Source of the DNA: Clostridium sulfidigenes
Lineage (GTDB): Bacteria > Bacillota > Clostridia > Clostridiales > Clostridiaceae
Assembly (NCBI RefSeq): GCF_000732635.1
Contig: NZ_JPMD01000001.1
Span: 310,001-374,000, forward strand
Direction of reading: 5' to 3'
DNA: 64,000 bases
The notes under the pieces were generated by a model that saw only the letters and a list, made by a program, of their open reading frames with translations, searched no databases and was not told the DNA's origin. This document shows positions 50,920 through 59,977 of the stretch, in pieces; position 1 is the first letter of the stretch; the number at the start of each line of letters is the position of its first letter. The position numbers were made by a program, and so were the translations under genes.

Positions 50920-52584
50920 ATGGAAGGGAAAAAATGTGTTAAAGTAATACCTCTGGGTGGATTAGGTGAAATAGGTAAAAATATTACTGCTATTGAATAT
51001 GATAAAGACATTGTAGTTATAGATTGTGGTATAGCATTTCCAGATGAAGAAATGTATGGGGTTGACTTAATCATACCTGATATAACTTATTTAATGGATA
51101 ATAAAGAAAAAGTAAAGGCTTTTGTTCTTACTCATGGACATGAAGATCACATTGGTTCATTACCTTATATTTTAAAACAACTAAATATTCCGGTGTACGG
51201 AACTAGATTAACCTTAGGTATATTAGGTAATAAACTAAAGGAACATTTTTTAGAAAATGAATATACCCTTAAAACTGTGGAAGCTGGAGAAACTATAGAA
51301 TTTGAAGATATTAAAGTTGAATTCATAAGAAATACCCATAGCATAGCTGATTCTTGTTCCTTAGCTATACACACTCCTATTGGGAACATAGTCCATACTG
51401 GAGATTTTAAAATTGATTATACACCTATAGATGGTTTGGTTATGGATTTAGAAAGAATATCTGAATTGGGAAAAGAAGGGGTATTGCTTTTAATGGCAGA
51501 TAGTACTAATGTAGAAAGACAAGGTCATAGTTTATCAGAAAAGTCTATAGGACAGACCTTAAATAGAATTTTTTCTACAGCTACTGGAAGAGTGATAGTT
51601 GCAACCTTTGCCTCCAATATACATAGAATGCAACAAATAGCTGATGCTTCAGTTAAGTACAAAAGAAAAATTGCCTTTAGCGGTAGAAGTATGGAAAATA
51701 TATCTACTGTAGCTATGGAGTTAGGTTATTTACATATTCCAGAAGGAACTATGATAAATGTAGATGACATAAGAAATTACAGAAATGAAGAAATAACTAT
51801 AATAACTACAGGTAGCCAAGGAGAGCCTATGGCAGGTCTAGCGAGAATAGCTTTTTCAAATCATAGAAAAATTCAATTAGAGCCTGATGATCTATTTATT
51901 ATCTCAGCATCTCCTATACCTGGGAATGATAAGCTTATATCTAAAGTTATCAATGAACTTTATAAAAAAGGCGCAGATGTTATCTATGAAGCTTTAGAAG
52001 ATATCCATGTATCTGGGCATGCTTGTCAAGAAGAGTTAAAATTAATACATTCATTAGTTCATCCAAAGTATTTTATGCCTGTTCATGGAGAATATAGGCA
52101 TTTAAAACATCACAAAGATCTGGCTAAAAGTTTAGGTATGGAAGATAAGAATATATTTATAATGAATACTGGAGATATACTTCAGCTTTCTGAGGATGAA
52201 GCAAGAATATCTGGTAGGGTTCATACTGGAAGGGTACTTGTAGATGGTATAGGAGTAGGTGATGTAGGCAACATAGTACTAAGAGACAGAAGGTATTTAG
52301 GTCAAGATGGTATGGTTGTTGTAGTTGTAACTATAGAGAAGGAAAGTTATAGTATATTAGCAGGACCAGATATTATAACTAGAGGTTTTGTTTATGCCAA
52401 GGAAGCAGAAGATATGATCAATAAAATTAGAGATATAGCAAGAGAAGAAATTGAAAATTCTTTATCAAATAATCAGATAGAATGGTATGTATTAAAGACT
52501 AATGTAAAAAGATCCATAGAGAGATTCTTATATGATGAAACTAAAAGACGACCAACTATATTCCCAATAATTATGGAAGTATAA
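50920..52584 (+). CDS. rnj: Ribonuclease J
   Basis: 554-aa metallo-beta-lactamase/beta-CASP ribonuclease. The metal motif TLTHGHEDHIG (here LTHGHEDHIGSLPYI near residue 68-82) is intact; ADSTNVERQGHSLSE near 189-203 and SGHACQEEL near 365 belong to the beta-CASP part, and VHGEYRHLKHH near 388 carries a third metal ligand. It performs 5'-3' exo- and endonucleolytic RNA processing, central to mRNA decay in Firmicutes. SD AAAGGAAGGG. Monocistronic with terminator. Confidence 0.96.
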   Translation: MEGKKCVKVIPLGGLGEIGKNITAIEYDKDIVVIDCGIAFPDEEMYGVDLIIPDITYLMDNKEKVKAFVLTHGHEDHIGSLPYILKQLNIPVYGTRLTLGILGNKLKEHFLENEYTLKTVEAGETIEFEDIKVEFIRNTHSIADSCSLAIHTPIGNIVHTGDFKIDYTPIDGLVMDLERISELGKEGVLLLMADSTNVERQGHSLSEKSIGQTLNRIFSTATGRVIVATFASNIHRMQQIADASVKYKRKIAFSGRSMENISTVAMELGYLHIPEGTMINVDDIRNYRNEEITIITTGSQGEPMAGLARIAFSNHRKIQLEPDDLFIISASPIPGNDKLISKVINELYKKGADVIYEALEDIHVSGHACQEELKLIHSLVHPKYFMPVHGEYRHLKHHKDLAKSLGMEDKNIFIMNTGDILQLSEDEARISGRVHTGRVLVDGIGVGDVGNIVLRDRRYLGQDGMVVVVVTIEKESYSILAGPDIITRGFVYAKEAEDMINKIRDIAREEIENSLSNNQIEWYVLKTNVKRSIERFLYDETKRRPTIFPIIMEV

Positions 52585-52600
52585 TATACTAATGTTTAAA

Positions 52601-52650
52601 TAACATGCTACAGATAATAGTTCTCTGTGGCATGTTATTTATTTTATAAT
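52601..52650 (+). terminator. Terminator after rnj
   Basis: AACATGCTACAGA and TCTGTGGCATGTT (one G-T), then ATTTATTTTA. Confidence 0.9.
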
Positions 52651-52723
52651 AGCTATTAGTAATATTTAAATCCTAATTTAATAAATTTATACTATACAAA
52701 TTTATTAAATTAGGAGGGGTATT

Positions 52724-53380
52724 ATGGAAGAAAGAGTTATAAGTGTGAAAGGAAAGGGTAAAGCATCAATACCACCAGATACAATAGAAATTAATATGAT
52801 ATTAACTACGTTAAAACCTACCTATGAAGAAGCTATGAATGCTGCTAGTAGAGACTTGGATGAATTGAGGTTATGCTTAAGGAGTGCAGGTTTTGATAAA
52901 AAAGATATAAAGACTACAAATTTTAGAGTTGACACTAAGTATGAAAATATTTCTGATGCAAATGGAAATTATAGGAGAGTTTTTGTAGGATATGAAGTTA
53001 CCAATAACTTAAGAATTGAATTTGAGCAAAATGCCATGATGTTAACTAGAGTCCTTAATGCTCTTGCAGGTTGCAAAGCAACACCTGAGTTTTCTATAAG
53101 GTATAAGGTTAAAGATGATACAGAAGTTAAGGATTTACTTTTGGAAAGAGCTGTAGAAGATGCAAGATCAAAGGCTAAAGTAATGGCAGAGGCTGCAGGG
53201 GTAAGATTAGGAAAGGTACTAAGTATAGATTATAGTGGGAGTGATATTCAATTATACAGGGATATTTATAGCATAAATAAGAACCTAATTTCTACAGGAG
53301 GAGCTCCAAACATTGATTTGCAGCCTGATGATATAGATGTAGAAGATACAGTGACTGTAGTTTGGAGGATGGAAAGTTAA
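52724..53380 (+). CDS. SIMPL (DUF541) domain protein
   Basis: 218 aa, the entire length being a SIMPL domain: ISVKGKGKASIPPDTIEINM at the start, RDLDELRLCLRSAGFDKKDIKTTNF, VGYEVTNNLRIE, then ARSKAKVMAEAAGVRLGKVLSIDYSG. There is no signal peptide, unlike many DUF541 proteins, so it is probably cytosolic. Proteins of this fold form oligomeric rings; role unclear. SD TAGGAGGGG. Confidence 0.9.
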   Translation: MEERVISVKGKGKASIPPDTIEINMILTTLKPTYEEAMNAASRDLDELRLCLRSAGFDKKDIKTTNFRVDTKYENISDANGNYRRVFVGYEVTNNLRIEFEQNAMMLTRVLNALAGCKATPEFSIRYKVKDDTEVKDLLLERAVEDARSKAKVMAEAAGVRLGKVLSIDYSGSDIQLYRDIYSINKNLISTGGAPNIDLQPDDIDVEDTVTVVWRMES

Positions 53381-53406
53381 TTTATTATGGTATTATAAGA
53401 GTAGTT

Positions 53407-53433
53407 AAGCCTTAGAAATAAGGCTTTTTTTAT
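53407..53433 (+). terminator. Terminator after the SIMPL gene
   Basis: AAGCCTT/AAGGCTT with T7. Confidence 0.9.
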
Positions 53434-53502
53434 AAAATCATTGAAAAGTATATGGAGTTATTGATACAATTATTTACATATAAGATAAAAGGGGGTAAGT
53501 GT

Positions 53503-53985
53503 ATGAAGGGTTTTTTTAGAAAAAAGTCGGTTATCATTTTTATTATAGTAATTCTTGTAATAATAGCTGCTGTATTTGGGGTAACTTATCTAATGGATAA
53601 AAAGTCAGGAAAGTTAACAGCTAAAGAAAATCAACAGGAAATAAAATCAATTAATGAAGAGATATCAAAAGAAGATTCTAAGGAATTGAAGCCAGCAGAT
53701 TATTATCCAGAAGCAGATGTTTATGATATAATGCATAGAATGGCTAATACTAAGATAATTGCAGAGAATAATAAAATTTGGGGAGAATTACCCATGGAAA
53801 AAGAAGAAATTCAAAATTTGAAAAGTATTGTAGAAAAGATAAATTACGAGGATAGAGAAAAACTGTTAGATATTTTAAATAGATGGGAAAAAGGAGATTT
53901 CTCTCAGGCGGATAAGGAGCATAATTATGTATGGGAAAAGTTAGGTGGAACTATAGGACGAGCGGTAGGTATAAAAGCTGATTAA
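53503..53985 (+). CDS. DUF6241-like membrane-anchored protein
   Basis: 160 aa from ATG 53503 (SD AAGGGGGTAAG); the upstream ATG 53452 has none and would disrupt the membrane anchor. One N-terminal helix (VIIFIIVILVIIAAVFGVTYL), a charged linker, then a helical C-terminal domain with VYDIMHRMANTKIIA and LLDILNRWEKGDFSQA, which matches the DUF6241 pattern as I recall it. Extracytoplasmic, function unknown. Confidence 0.75.
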   Translation: MKGFFRKKSVIIFIIVILVIIAAVFGVTYLMDKKSGKLTAKENQQEIKSINEEISKEDSKELKPADYYPEADVYDIMHRMANTKIIAENNKIWGELPMEKEEIQNLKSIVEKINYEDREKLLDILNRWEKGDFSQADKEHNYVWEKLGGTIGRAVGIKAD

Positions 53986-54025
53986 AAGGTATAGAATTTT
54001 TATTCTATACCTTTTAATATTTTTT
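53984..54025 (+). terminator. Terminator after the DUF6241-like gene
   Basis: AAAAGGTATAGAAT (53984-53997) and ATTCTATACCTTTT (54002-54015), a perfect 14-bp stem, then AATATTTTTT. Confidence 0.95.
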
Positions 54026-54224
54026 CAATAATATGGCTAGAATACAAAGGCAGATTAGAATTTTAATTATATATTTAGATTAAATTTTATGTTAATTTTA
54101 TATAAAAATGTTTATAAAAGTGACTAGCTAGATGCAAGCTAATGAAAGTATAGATTAAATTTGGTATAATAATTAGTAATTAGGAATTATTATATTAACA
54201 ATAGTTAAGAAAGAGTGAAGATAA

Positions 54225-55511
54225 ATGAATAAAAAAAGTCATCAAACAAAGTGGAGACGATTAGATAATACAGCAAAAATATTTCCTGTCATTGCTAATG
54301 AAAACTTAAGTAATGTATTTAGAGTGTCTGTCACTTTGAAGGGAGATGTAGTACCAGAAATTTTACAGCAAGCATTAGAAGAGGTACTTCCATGGTTTGA
54401 TGGATTTAACGTAAGGCTTAGAAGAGGTTTTTTTTGGTATTACTTTGAAACTAATAAAAAAATGCCCATAGTAGAAAAAGAAGCTACTTACCCATGTAAG
54501 TATATAGACCCACGTAGTAATCAGCAATTTTTATTTCGTGTATCTTACTATGAAAAAAGAATTAACTTAGAGGTTTTTCATGCCATTACAGATGGAATGG
54601 GTGCTATTAACTTTTTAAAGGAACTTACTTATCACTATGTAGAACTACTTAAAATCAAGGATTCCTCTAAAAAAGTTACAAGGAGACCCAGTAGTGAATG
54701 TATACTTGATACTGAGGATAGTTATTTAAAAAATTATAAGAGGTTAGCTAAGAAACCCTATAGTACTAAAAAGGCTTATCAGTTAAAGGGAGAAGTACTA
54801 TATCTAGATACAGTAAGTGTTATTCATGGTTATGTTGACCTAGCAGGACTTAAATCAAAATGTAAAGAAAAAGGAGTAAGTATAACTAGATACTTATTGG
54901 CGTTATTGATATGGTGTATTTATGAGGAATACTTAAATAAGCAAAAATATGAAGACCCTATATCAATTAATTTACCTATTAATCTTAGATCTTTCTTTGA
55001 TTCTACAACTACTATGAACTTCTTTGCTGTAACAGCTATAGAATTTTTATCTGATGGAAAAGAGCATAGTTTTGAGGATATTCTTTTTATGGTAAATAAA
55101 CAGATGGATGAAAATATAACTAAAGAGAAGCTGGAAGAAACTATTTCTTATAATGTATCCAACGAGAAAAAACCTTTAGTTAGATTTGCTCCACTAGTCC
55201 TTAAGTATATTGCATTACAGTTGGTTTACGGAAGAATAAGTAGGGGAAATACTATGACTCTATCTAACTTAGGATATATAAAGGTTCTCCCAGAATTTGA
55301 GGAGTACATAGAGAACTTTCATTTTATTATAGGTGTATCTAAAAAACAAAAAATGAAGTGTGGAGTATGCTCTTATAAAGATAAAGTGGTAGTGACTTTT
55401 TCCTCAGTGTTAGGAGATACATATTTGCAAAGAGCTTTCTTTAGAGCTTTAACTAAAGAAGGAATTGGTGTAACAATAGAAAGTAATGGTGTATTAAATG
55501 AAAAGGTGTAG
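54225..55511 (+). CDS. Acyltransferase of the condensation/alcohol acetyltransferase fold
   Basis: 428 aa. FHAITDGMGAINFLKELTYHYVEL near residue 118 contains the HxxxDG catalytic signature of CoA-dependent acyltransferases and NRPS condensation domains. SINLPINLRSFFDSTTTMNFF near 245-268 corresponds to the second conserved region (the family's NLR segment), and NTMTLSNLGYIKVLP near 340 is also family-like. It overlaps the DUF6320 gene by 14 nt and precedes an esterase gene, so an ester- or lipid-modifying pathway is possible. Substrates unknown. Confidence 0.85.
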   Translation: MNKKSHQTKWRRLDNTAKIFPVIANENLSNVFRVSVTLKGDVVPEILQQALEEVLPWFDGFNVRLRRGFFWYYFETNKKMPIVEKEATYPCKYIDPRSNQQFLFRVSYYEKRINLEVFHAITDGMGAINFLKELTYHYVELLKIKDSSKKVTRRPSSECILDTEDSYLKNYKRLAKKPYSTKKAYQLKGEVLYLDTVSVIHGYVDLAGLKSKCKEKGVSITRYLLALLIWCIYEEYLNKQKYEDPISINLPINLRSFFDSTTTMNFFAVTAIEFLSDGKEHSFEDILFMVNKQMDENITKEKLEETISYNVSNEKKPLVRFAPLVLKYIALQLVYGRISRGNTMTLSNLGYIKVLPEFEEYIENFHFIIGVSKKQKMKCGVCSYKDKVVVTFSSVLGDTYLQRAFFRALTKEGIGVTIESNGVLNEKV

Positions 55512-56169
55512 AAGATGTCAAGTAAACATATTGGATGAAACACATACTTGCCCTCTATGCAGGAGAGTATTAGAGTATGATGAAATGAATGAAGAATCCA
55601 CAAGAATGTATCCTAATGTTGAGTTTGATATAGGTAAATATAACAAAATAAAAAGAATTTTTTTGTTTATATTAACTGTAGTTTCTGTAGTTTTAGGTTT
55701 TATTAATTATATTACCTACTCAGGAGTTATATGGTCTTTAATTGCGGTGGTTGGAATTATATATTTTGGAGTTACAGTTACCTATTCCATTATGAATAAT
55801 GCTAATTTGGCTTCTAAAATATTAGTTCAAACCATAGGAGCTGGAATACTAGTTGTAGTCATTGATAATGTTACAGGATACATTGGATGGTCTGTGAACT
55901 ATGCAGTCCCTGCCATGATACTATTTGCTAACTTAGCAATTGTGCTTCTTATGATAGTTAATCCAATGAATTGGCAAAGTTATTTTATGTATCAAATTGC
56001 TATTACTATTTTTAGCTTTATTCCTTTGATACTATTTTGGGTAAAATTAATAGATAGACCGTTTTTAGCTATTTTAACTAGTGGAATTTCAATTCTTATT
56101 TTAATTGGTACCATAGTTTTTGGGGATAGAAGCGTAAAAAATGAATTAATTCGCAGATTTAATACCTAG
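55498..56169 (+). CDS. DUF6320 polytopic membrane protein with zinc ribbon
   Basis: 223 aa. The N-terminal CRRCQVNI...HTCPLCRR (four Cys in CxxC pairs, residues 4-22) is a zinc-ribbon-like knuckle. Six hydrophobic helices follow (about 50-210), ending in GDRSVKNELIRRFNT. It is consistently found between a condensation-fold acyltransferase and an alpha/beta hydrolase in Clostridia. Overlaps the preceding gene by 14 nt and lies 10 nt before the hydrolase gene. Role unknown. Confidence 0.85.
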   Translation: MKRCRRCQVNILDETHTCPLCRRVLEYDEMNEESTRMYPNVEFDIGKYNKIKRIFLFILTVVSVVLGFINYITYSGVIWSLIAVVGIIYFGVTVTYSIMNNANLASKILVQTIGAGILVVVIDNVTGYIGWSVNYAVPAMILFANLAIVLLMIVNPMNWQSYFMYQIAITIFSFIPLILFWVKLIDRPFLAILTSGISILILIGTIVFGDRSVKNELIRRFNT

Positions 56170-56179
56170 GAGAGAGAAG

Positions 56180-57100
56180 ATGAAAGAGAAAAAGATTAGT
56201 ATTCGTGGAAATTTAGTTAGAGAATTAATTAATAATATTACAGATACTTCCTTGGGGGAACCAATTCAAACAGGAAAATTTAGAAAGCATCCTGTAGAAC
56301 CACCTTGGAAGTGTCCTAATGGATATTTATATGAAAAAATAGAGTTAGATAATTTTGTTATGGAATACTTAAAGCCAGAAGAAAAATCTAACGGAAAAGT
56401 AATTCTGCAACTTCATGGTGGAGGCTACATTGGTCCCATGAAAAATGTGTATAGAAGATTTGCAGTAAATTATTCAGAACTAGGTAAAAGTACAGAGGTT
56501 TTAACTATTGATTATAGAGTAGCTCCAGAGAATCCATTTCCGGCAGCATTAGAAGATGCAATAGCTGCTTATCAGTGGCTTATAGAAGAAAAAAATTTTG
56601 AATCAAAGAAAATCATGGTAGTAGGAGATTCTGCTGGAGGAGGATTAGCATTAGCACTGTGTCTTTACCTAAGGGATAATGAAATTTCTCTTCCGGCAGG
56701 AATTGTAGTTATGTCACCTTGGAATGATTTGACTCATAGTGGTACAAGTTATATAGAAAATTATGAGATTGATCCTCTTTTTGGTAAGACTACAAACAAT
56801 ATGCTATATGATTCAGCATATGTAGGAGATAATAATCCTCATAACCCGTATATATCACCGGTATATGGAGATTTTACAGGATTTCCACCAATGCTTATGC
56901 AAGTGGGAACCCATGAAGTTCTTTTAAGTGATACTCTCACTGTGGCAGAAAGGGCAAGAAATCAAAAGGTTAAAGTTAAATTATCTGTTTATGAAGGTAT
57001 GTTTCATGTGTTTCAAATGGCAGGAGATTTAATTCCGGAAAGTAAAGCGGCATGGAAGGAAGTTGGAACTTTTATAAATAAAATTTGGAAAACTAAATAG
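56180..57100 (+). CDS. Alpha/beta hydrolase, HSL-type esterase
   Basis: 306 aa. HGGGY near residue 80-84 is the oxyanion-hole motif of hormone-sensitive-lipase-type esterases, GDSAGGG near 154-160 carries the nucleophile Ser, SPWNDLT near 184 and the C-terminal GMFHVFQMAG supplies the catalytic His (275-ish); Asp is likely in the segment near TLTV/SDTL around 245. Hydrolyses short or medium acyl esters in relatives. Last gene of the three-gene operon. SD TAGGAGAGAG. Its stop codon overlaps the next gene's start. Confidence 0.92.
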   Translation: MKEKKISIRGNLVRELINNITDTSLGEPIQTGKFRKHPVEPPWKCPNGYLYEKIELDNFVMEYLKPEEKSNGKVILQLHGGGYIGPMKNVYRRFAVNYSELGKSTEVLTIDYRVAPENPFPAALEDAIAAYQWLIEEKNFESKKIMVVGDSAGGGLALALCLYLRDNEISLPAGIVVMSPWNDLTHSGTSYIENYEIDPLFGKTTNNMLYDSAYVGDNNPHNPYISPVYGDFTGFPPMLMQVGTHEVLLSDTLTVAERARNQKVKVKLSVYEGMFHVFQMAGDLIPESKAAWKEVGTFINKIWKTK

Positions 57101-57919
57101 TGATAATAGATTTAACTATTTTGGGGAAGGGGAATAAATCATTGAATATTATTACTGTAAACAATGAAAATATTGAAAAGGAACATATTTGCTGTGCTAT
57201 TGCTGATAAGAAAGGTGAATGCCAAGTGTCATCGAAGAAAGCATGGATGAAGGCTAGGTTCGCTGATGGATTAGTATTTAAAAAAGGCGATGTAAGAGGT
57301 AAAGTTTTTATTGAGTATATACCTGCCGAAAAAGCTTGGTGTCCTATTATTGCAGAAAAGTACATGTTCATTAATTGTATTTGGGTATCTGGTCAATATA
57401 AGGGTCAAGGGATTTCTAATAAATTATTAGATGAATGTATTGCAGATAGTAAAAACAAAGGAAAAAAGGGATTAGTAATCCTATCTTCAAATAAAAAAAA
57501 GACCTTATTTAGCAGATAAAAAATATCTAATCCATAAGGGGTTTTTAATTGCAGATAGAGCAGAGCCTTATTATGAACTATTATATTTACCTTTTAAAGA
57601 AGGAGAAAATAAACCTTTCTTTAGGTCATGTGCAAAGGAAGGTAAAATAGATGAAAAGGGATTTGTACTTTATTATAGTAATCAATGTCCTTTTACAGCT
57701 AAGTATGTACCTCTTGTTGAGGAAATTGCTAAAAGTATGAATATTAATATGCAGGTTAAGAAATATAAAACTATAGAAGAAGCACAAAATTCACCAACCC
57801 CATTTACTACCTATAGTTTATTTTATAATGGACAATTTATAACGAATGATATCTTAAATGAGAAAAAGTTTATTAAAATATTAGAAGAAAATCAAGATTA
57901 CAGTAAAGTAGAGGTATAG
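57100..57919 (+). pseudogene. YoaP-like GNAT acetyltransferase, frameshifted at an A8 run
   Basis: The first frame (57100-57519, start GTG) encodes the GNAT part to residue 139: a beta-alpha core and NCIWVSGQYKGQGISNKLLDECI, the acetyl-CoA loop. At the A8 run (57493-57500) the expected protein continues one frame over as KKRPYLADKKYLIHKGFLIAD and on to TAG 57917-57919. That second part contains YYSNQCPFTAKYVP and the terminal region of the YoaP domain. Removing one A restores a 272-residue ORF. Authentic mutation, sequencing error or slippage cannot be separated here. Confidence 0.82.
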
Positions 57920-57924
57920 AATAA

Positions 57925-58378
57925 ATGGCATTAAGAAAAATTAGACTTTCAAATGATGAGATATTAAGAAAAAAAAAGCAAAGTGGTTGAAAAGGTAGAT
58001 GATAGAATTAGATTAATCTTAAATGATATGGCAGATACTATGTACAATACAGAAAATGGTGGTGGCTTAGCTGCTCCACAAATAGGAATATTAAAAAGAT
58101 TAGTAGTGTTAGATATGGGACAAGGATTAATAAAACTAGTAAATCCAAAGATAATATACAAAGAAGGAGAACAAAAGGTGGTAGAAGGTTGTTTAAGTAT
58201 ACCAGATACTTGGGGAAAACTAAAAAGACCAGCGAAGGTTATAGTGCAAGCCTTAGATGAAAAAGGTGAAGAAGTGACATTTACCGGTACAGGTGACTTA
58301 GCAAAATGTTTCTGTCATGAGATTGATCACTTAGATGGAATACTCTTTACGGATCTTGTAACAGAATATGTAAAATAA
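57925..58378 (+). pseudogene. def: Peptide deformylase with a frameshift at an A9 run
   Basis: ATG 57925 begins MALRKIRLSNDEILRKK, the expected peptide deformylase N-terminus, but stops at TGA 57988 after an A9 run (57969-57977). With one A fewer the frame continues through SKVVEKVDDRIRLILND to TAA 58376-58378, giving about 150 aa. The catalytic motifs are intact: GGGLAAPQIG, EGCLSIP and HEIDHLDG. A short product could start at GTG 57983, missing the first 19 residues. Deformylase removes N-formyl from nascent proteins; another copy elsewhere would be expected if this one is dead. Confidence 0.85.
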
Positions 58379-58796
58379 TATAGTGTATTAGTATCAATAG
58401 AATATTTTTAATTTAGACAAATTATTTACTTCCTATTTATAGATAATATTAAATAAAGTTACCTTGTTATAACCTAAACAACAAGGTAGCTTTATTTTTT
58501 AATTATATTTAAAATATTTAACATTGATATATTAGAGTATATTTAATTATTTGCCTAATTTATATAAATTTTTACAAAAAAACAAGATTAATATGTTATT
58601 TAACAAATAATTGTAGTATAATATTTTCTGTGGACTACCTATATTACAAGATAAAAAAATTATTCAAGTGAAGGATATTAAAATTACTAATTATATTAGA
58701 GTTGAAATTATTTTCGCTGAAATGAATGTTGTATAGTGAGGTACATAGTCTAAAGAATAATATTCTTGAAAAAGAGAATCTACGAGGAGGAACATT
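58379..58796. other. Intergenic region between def and the SmpA-like lipoprotein gene
   Basis: 418 bp, very AT-rich. It holds the def terminator (58451-58500) and a TATAAT at 58617-58622 that may be the -10 for the lipoprotein gene. No ORF or RNA motif recognised. Confidence 0.5.
58451..58500 (+). terminator. Terminator after def
   Basis: AAATAAAGTTACCTTGTT pairs with AACAAGGTAGCTTTATTT (one mismatch), then TTT. Confidence 0.9.
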
Positions 58797-59495
58797 ATGA
58801 AAAAAATTATATCTCTTTTACTAAGCGCAACACTTTTAATATCTCTTGTTGGTTGTGGAAAAGAATCACCTGATACTAATACCAAGAATAATACTAATAC
58901 TACTGAAGCTAAGGCTGAGGGAAAAGCAAAAGATGTAAGTGAAGAAGCTAAAGAAACGGACACTAACAAAAAAGCTTCAGTTGGTATGAATTCTGCTACT
59001 GATTGGAAAAAAATGACTTTGGCATTTGATGGTGCTCTTTATACAATTCCGTTTGATTACAGTAAGATTGAAAAAGAGTGGACTTTTAACTTAGCAGACT
59101 ATGGTCATGATGATGGTTATGTTATGAACAAAGGGGATAAAGTTTCTAGTACTATTGATTTAAAAAGTACTAAGTATGATGCGAAGATAGACGCGGGTTT
59201 TGAAAATACTACAGATGGAGCAAAAGATATTAAAGAATGTCAGATATGGTCAATGGGTATGGATATTACATATGCAGATAGCTATCCTGAAATTGAATTG
59301 CCAGCTGGAATAACATGGGGAAGTACGAAAGATGATATTGTAGCTGCATATGGTGAGCCAGATGAAGAACCTTATCGTGCTGAAGATTTAGGATATTGGG
59401 CATATACCTACTATCAGGACTACACTCATAAGTTAGAACTAACCATTTATGATGACAGGGGGCTTGTAAACTTTTCATATCAAATTTATAATTAG
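58797..59495 (+). CDS. Putative lipoprotein with a SmpA/BamE-like C-terminal motif
   Basis: 232 aa. Lipoprotein signal with lipobox SLVGC (Cys21). A Lys/Thr/Glu-rich linker (about 25-65) leads to a beta-rich domain (DWKKMTLAFDGALYTIPFD) and a C-terminal segment WGSTKDDIVAAYGEPDEEPY, the small-turn motif seen in SmpA/BamE-like and related lipoproteins. Surface-exposed, function unknown. SD GAGGAGG. Confidence 0.8.
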   Translation: MKKIISLLLSATLLISLVGCGKESPDTNTKNNTNTTEAKAEGKAKDVSEEAKETDTNKKASVGMNSATDWKKMTLAFDGALYTIPFDYSKIEKEWTFNLADYGHDDGYVMNKGDKVSSTIDLKSTKYDAKIDAGFENTTDGAKDIKECQIWSMGMDITYADSYPEIELPAGITWGSTKDDIVAAYGEPDEEPYRAEDLGYWAYTYYQDYTHKLELTIYDDRGLVNFSYQIYN

Positions 59496-59555
59496 GTTAA
59501 ATTACGGCTAAGGTAGTAGCTGTTAGTTAGCTATACTTATCACTGTAAATTTAAG

Positions 59556-59592
59556 AGACAATCTTCTGTATATAGGAGATTGTCTTATTTTA
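59556..59592 (+). terminator. Terminator after the SmpA-like lipoprotein gene
   Basis: AGACAATCT (59556-59564) and AGATTGTCT (59577-59585), then TATTTTA. Confidence 0.85.
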
Positions 59593-59641
59593 TAATTATT
59601 TTGAGTTATTGGTATAAATAAATAATAAATAAATTTTATAG

Positions 59642-59680
59642 CTTCATTAAAATATTGTAATTTTAATGAAGTATTTTAAT
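59642..59680 (+). terminator. Hairpin downstream of the terminator
   Basis: CTTCATTAAAAT/ATTTTAATGAAG, perfect 12-bp stem, then TATTTTAAT. A second terminator, or the end of a short antisense or small RNA. Confidence 0.6.
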
Positions 59681-59735
59681 AAGAAAAATATAAAATTAAG
59701 GAATTATATAGGTTTTAAAAAACTTAAAATAAAAT

Positions 59736-59756
59736 TGTATAAAGTATCTTTATACA
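59736..59756 (+). promoter_or_regulatory. Perfect 21-bp dyad, possible operator
   Basis: TGTATAAAG and CTTTATACA around TAT. AT-rich, no bound protein recognised. Confidence 0.3.
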
Positions 59757-59977
59757 CAAAAAATATTTAATGTAAAATAAAGAATATTATAACAACATAT
59801 TTTATTATGATATATAATTTAAATAGATGTTTTATGGTAAAGAGAGGTACTTAAGGGTGGATGATCAAAATATACAGAATAAAATAATAAGTATAGAAAA
59901 GTCGATTGAGTTTGATAAGGCTTTTATTTATGATTTAAAGGTCGGTTTAAAGTGATAATTACATTGGGGGGGGTAAT

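Larger units (their letters stand above)
59496..59977. other. Intergenic region upstream of the first GNAT
   Basis: 482 bp. It contains two terminator-like hairpins (59556-59592 and 59642-59680) and a 21-bp dyad TGTATAAAG-TAT-CTTTATACA (59736-59756). A possible 32-codon ORF (GTG 59857) lacks support. AT-rich otherwise. Confidence 0.5.

Noticed and set aside
59857-59955. GTG-initiated 32-codon ORF before the first GNAT
   Set aside because: Weak SD (AAGG close to the GTG), no recognised similarity; possible but not supported.
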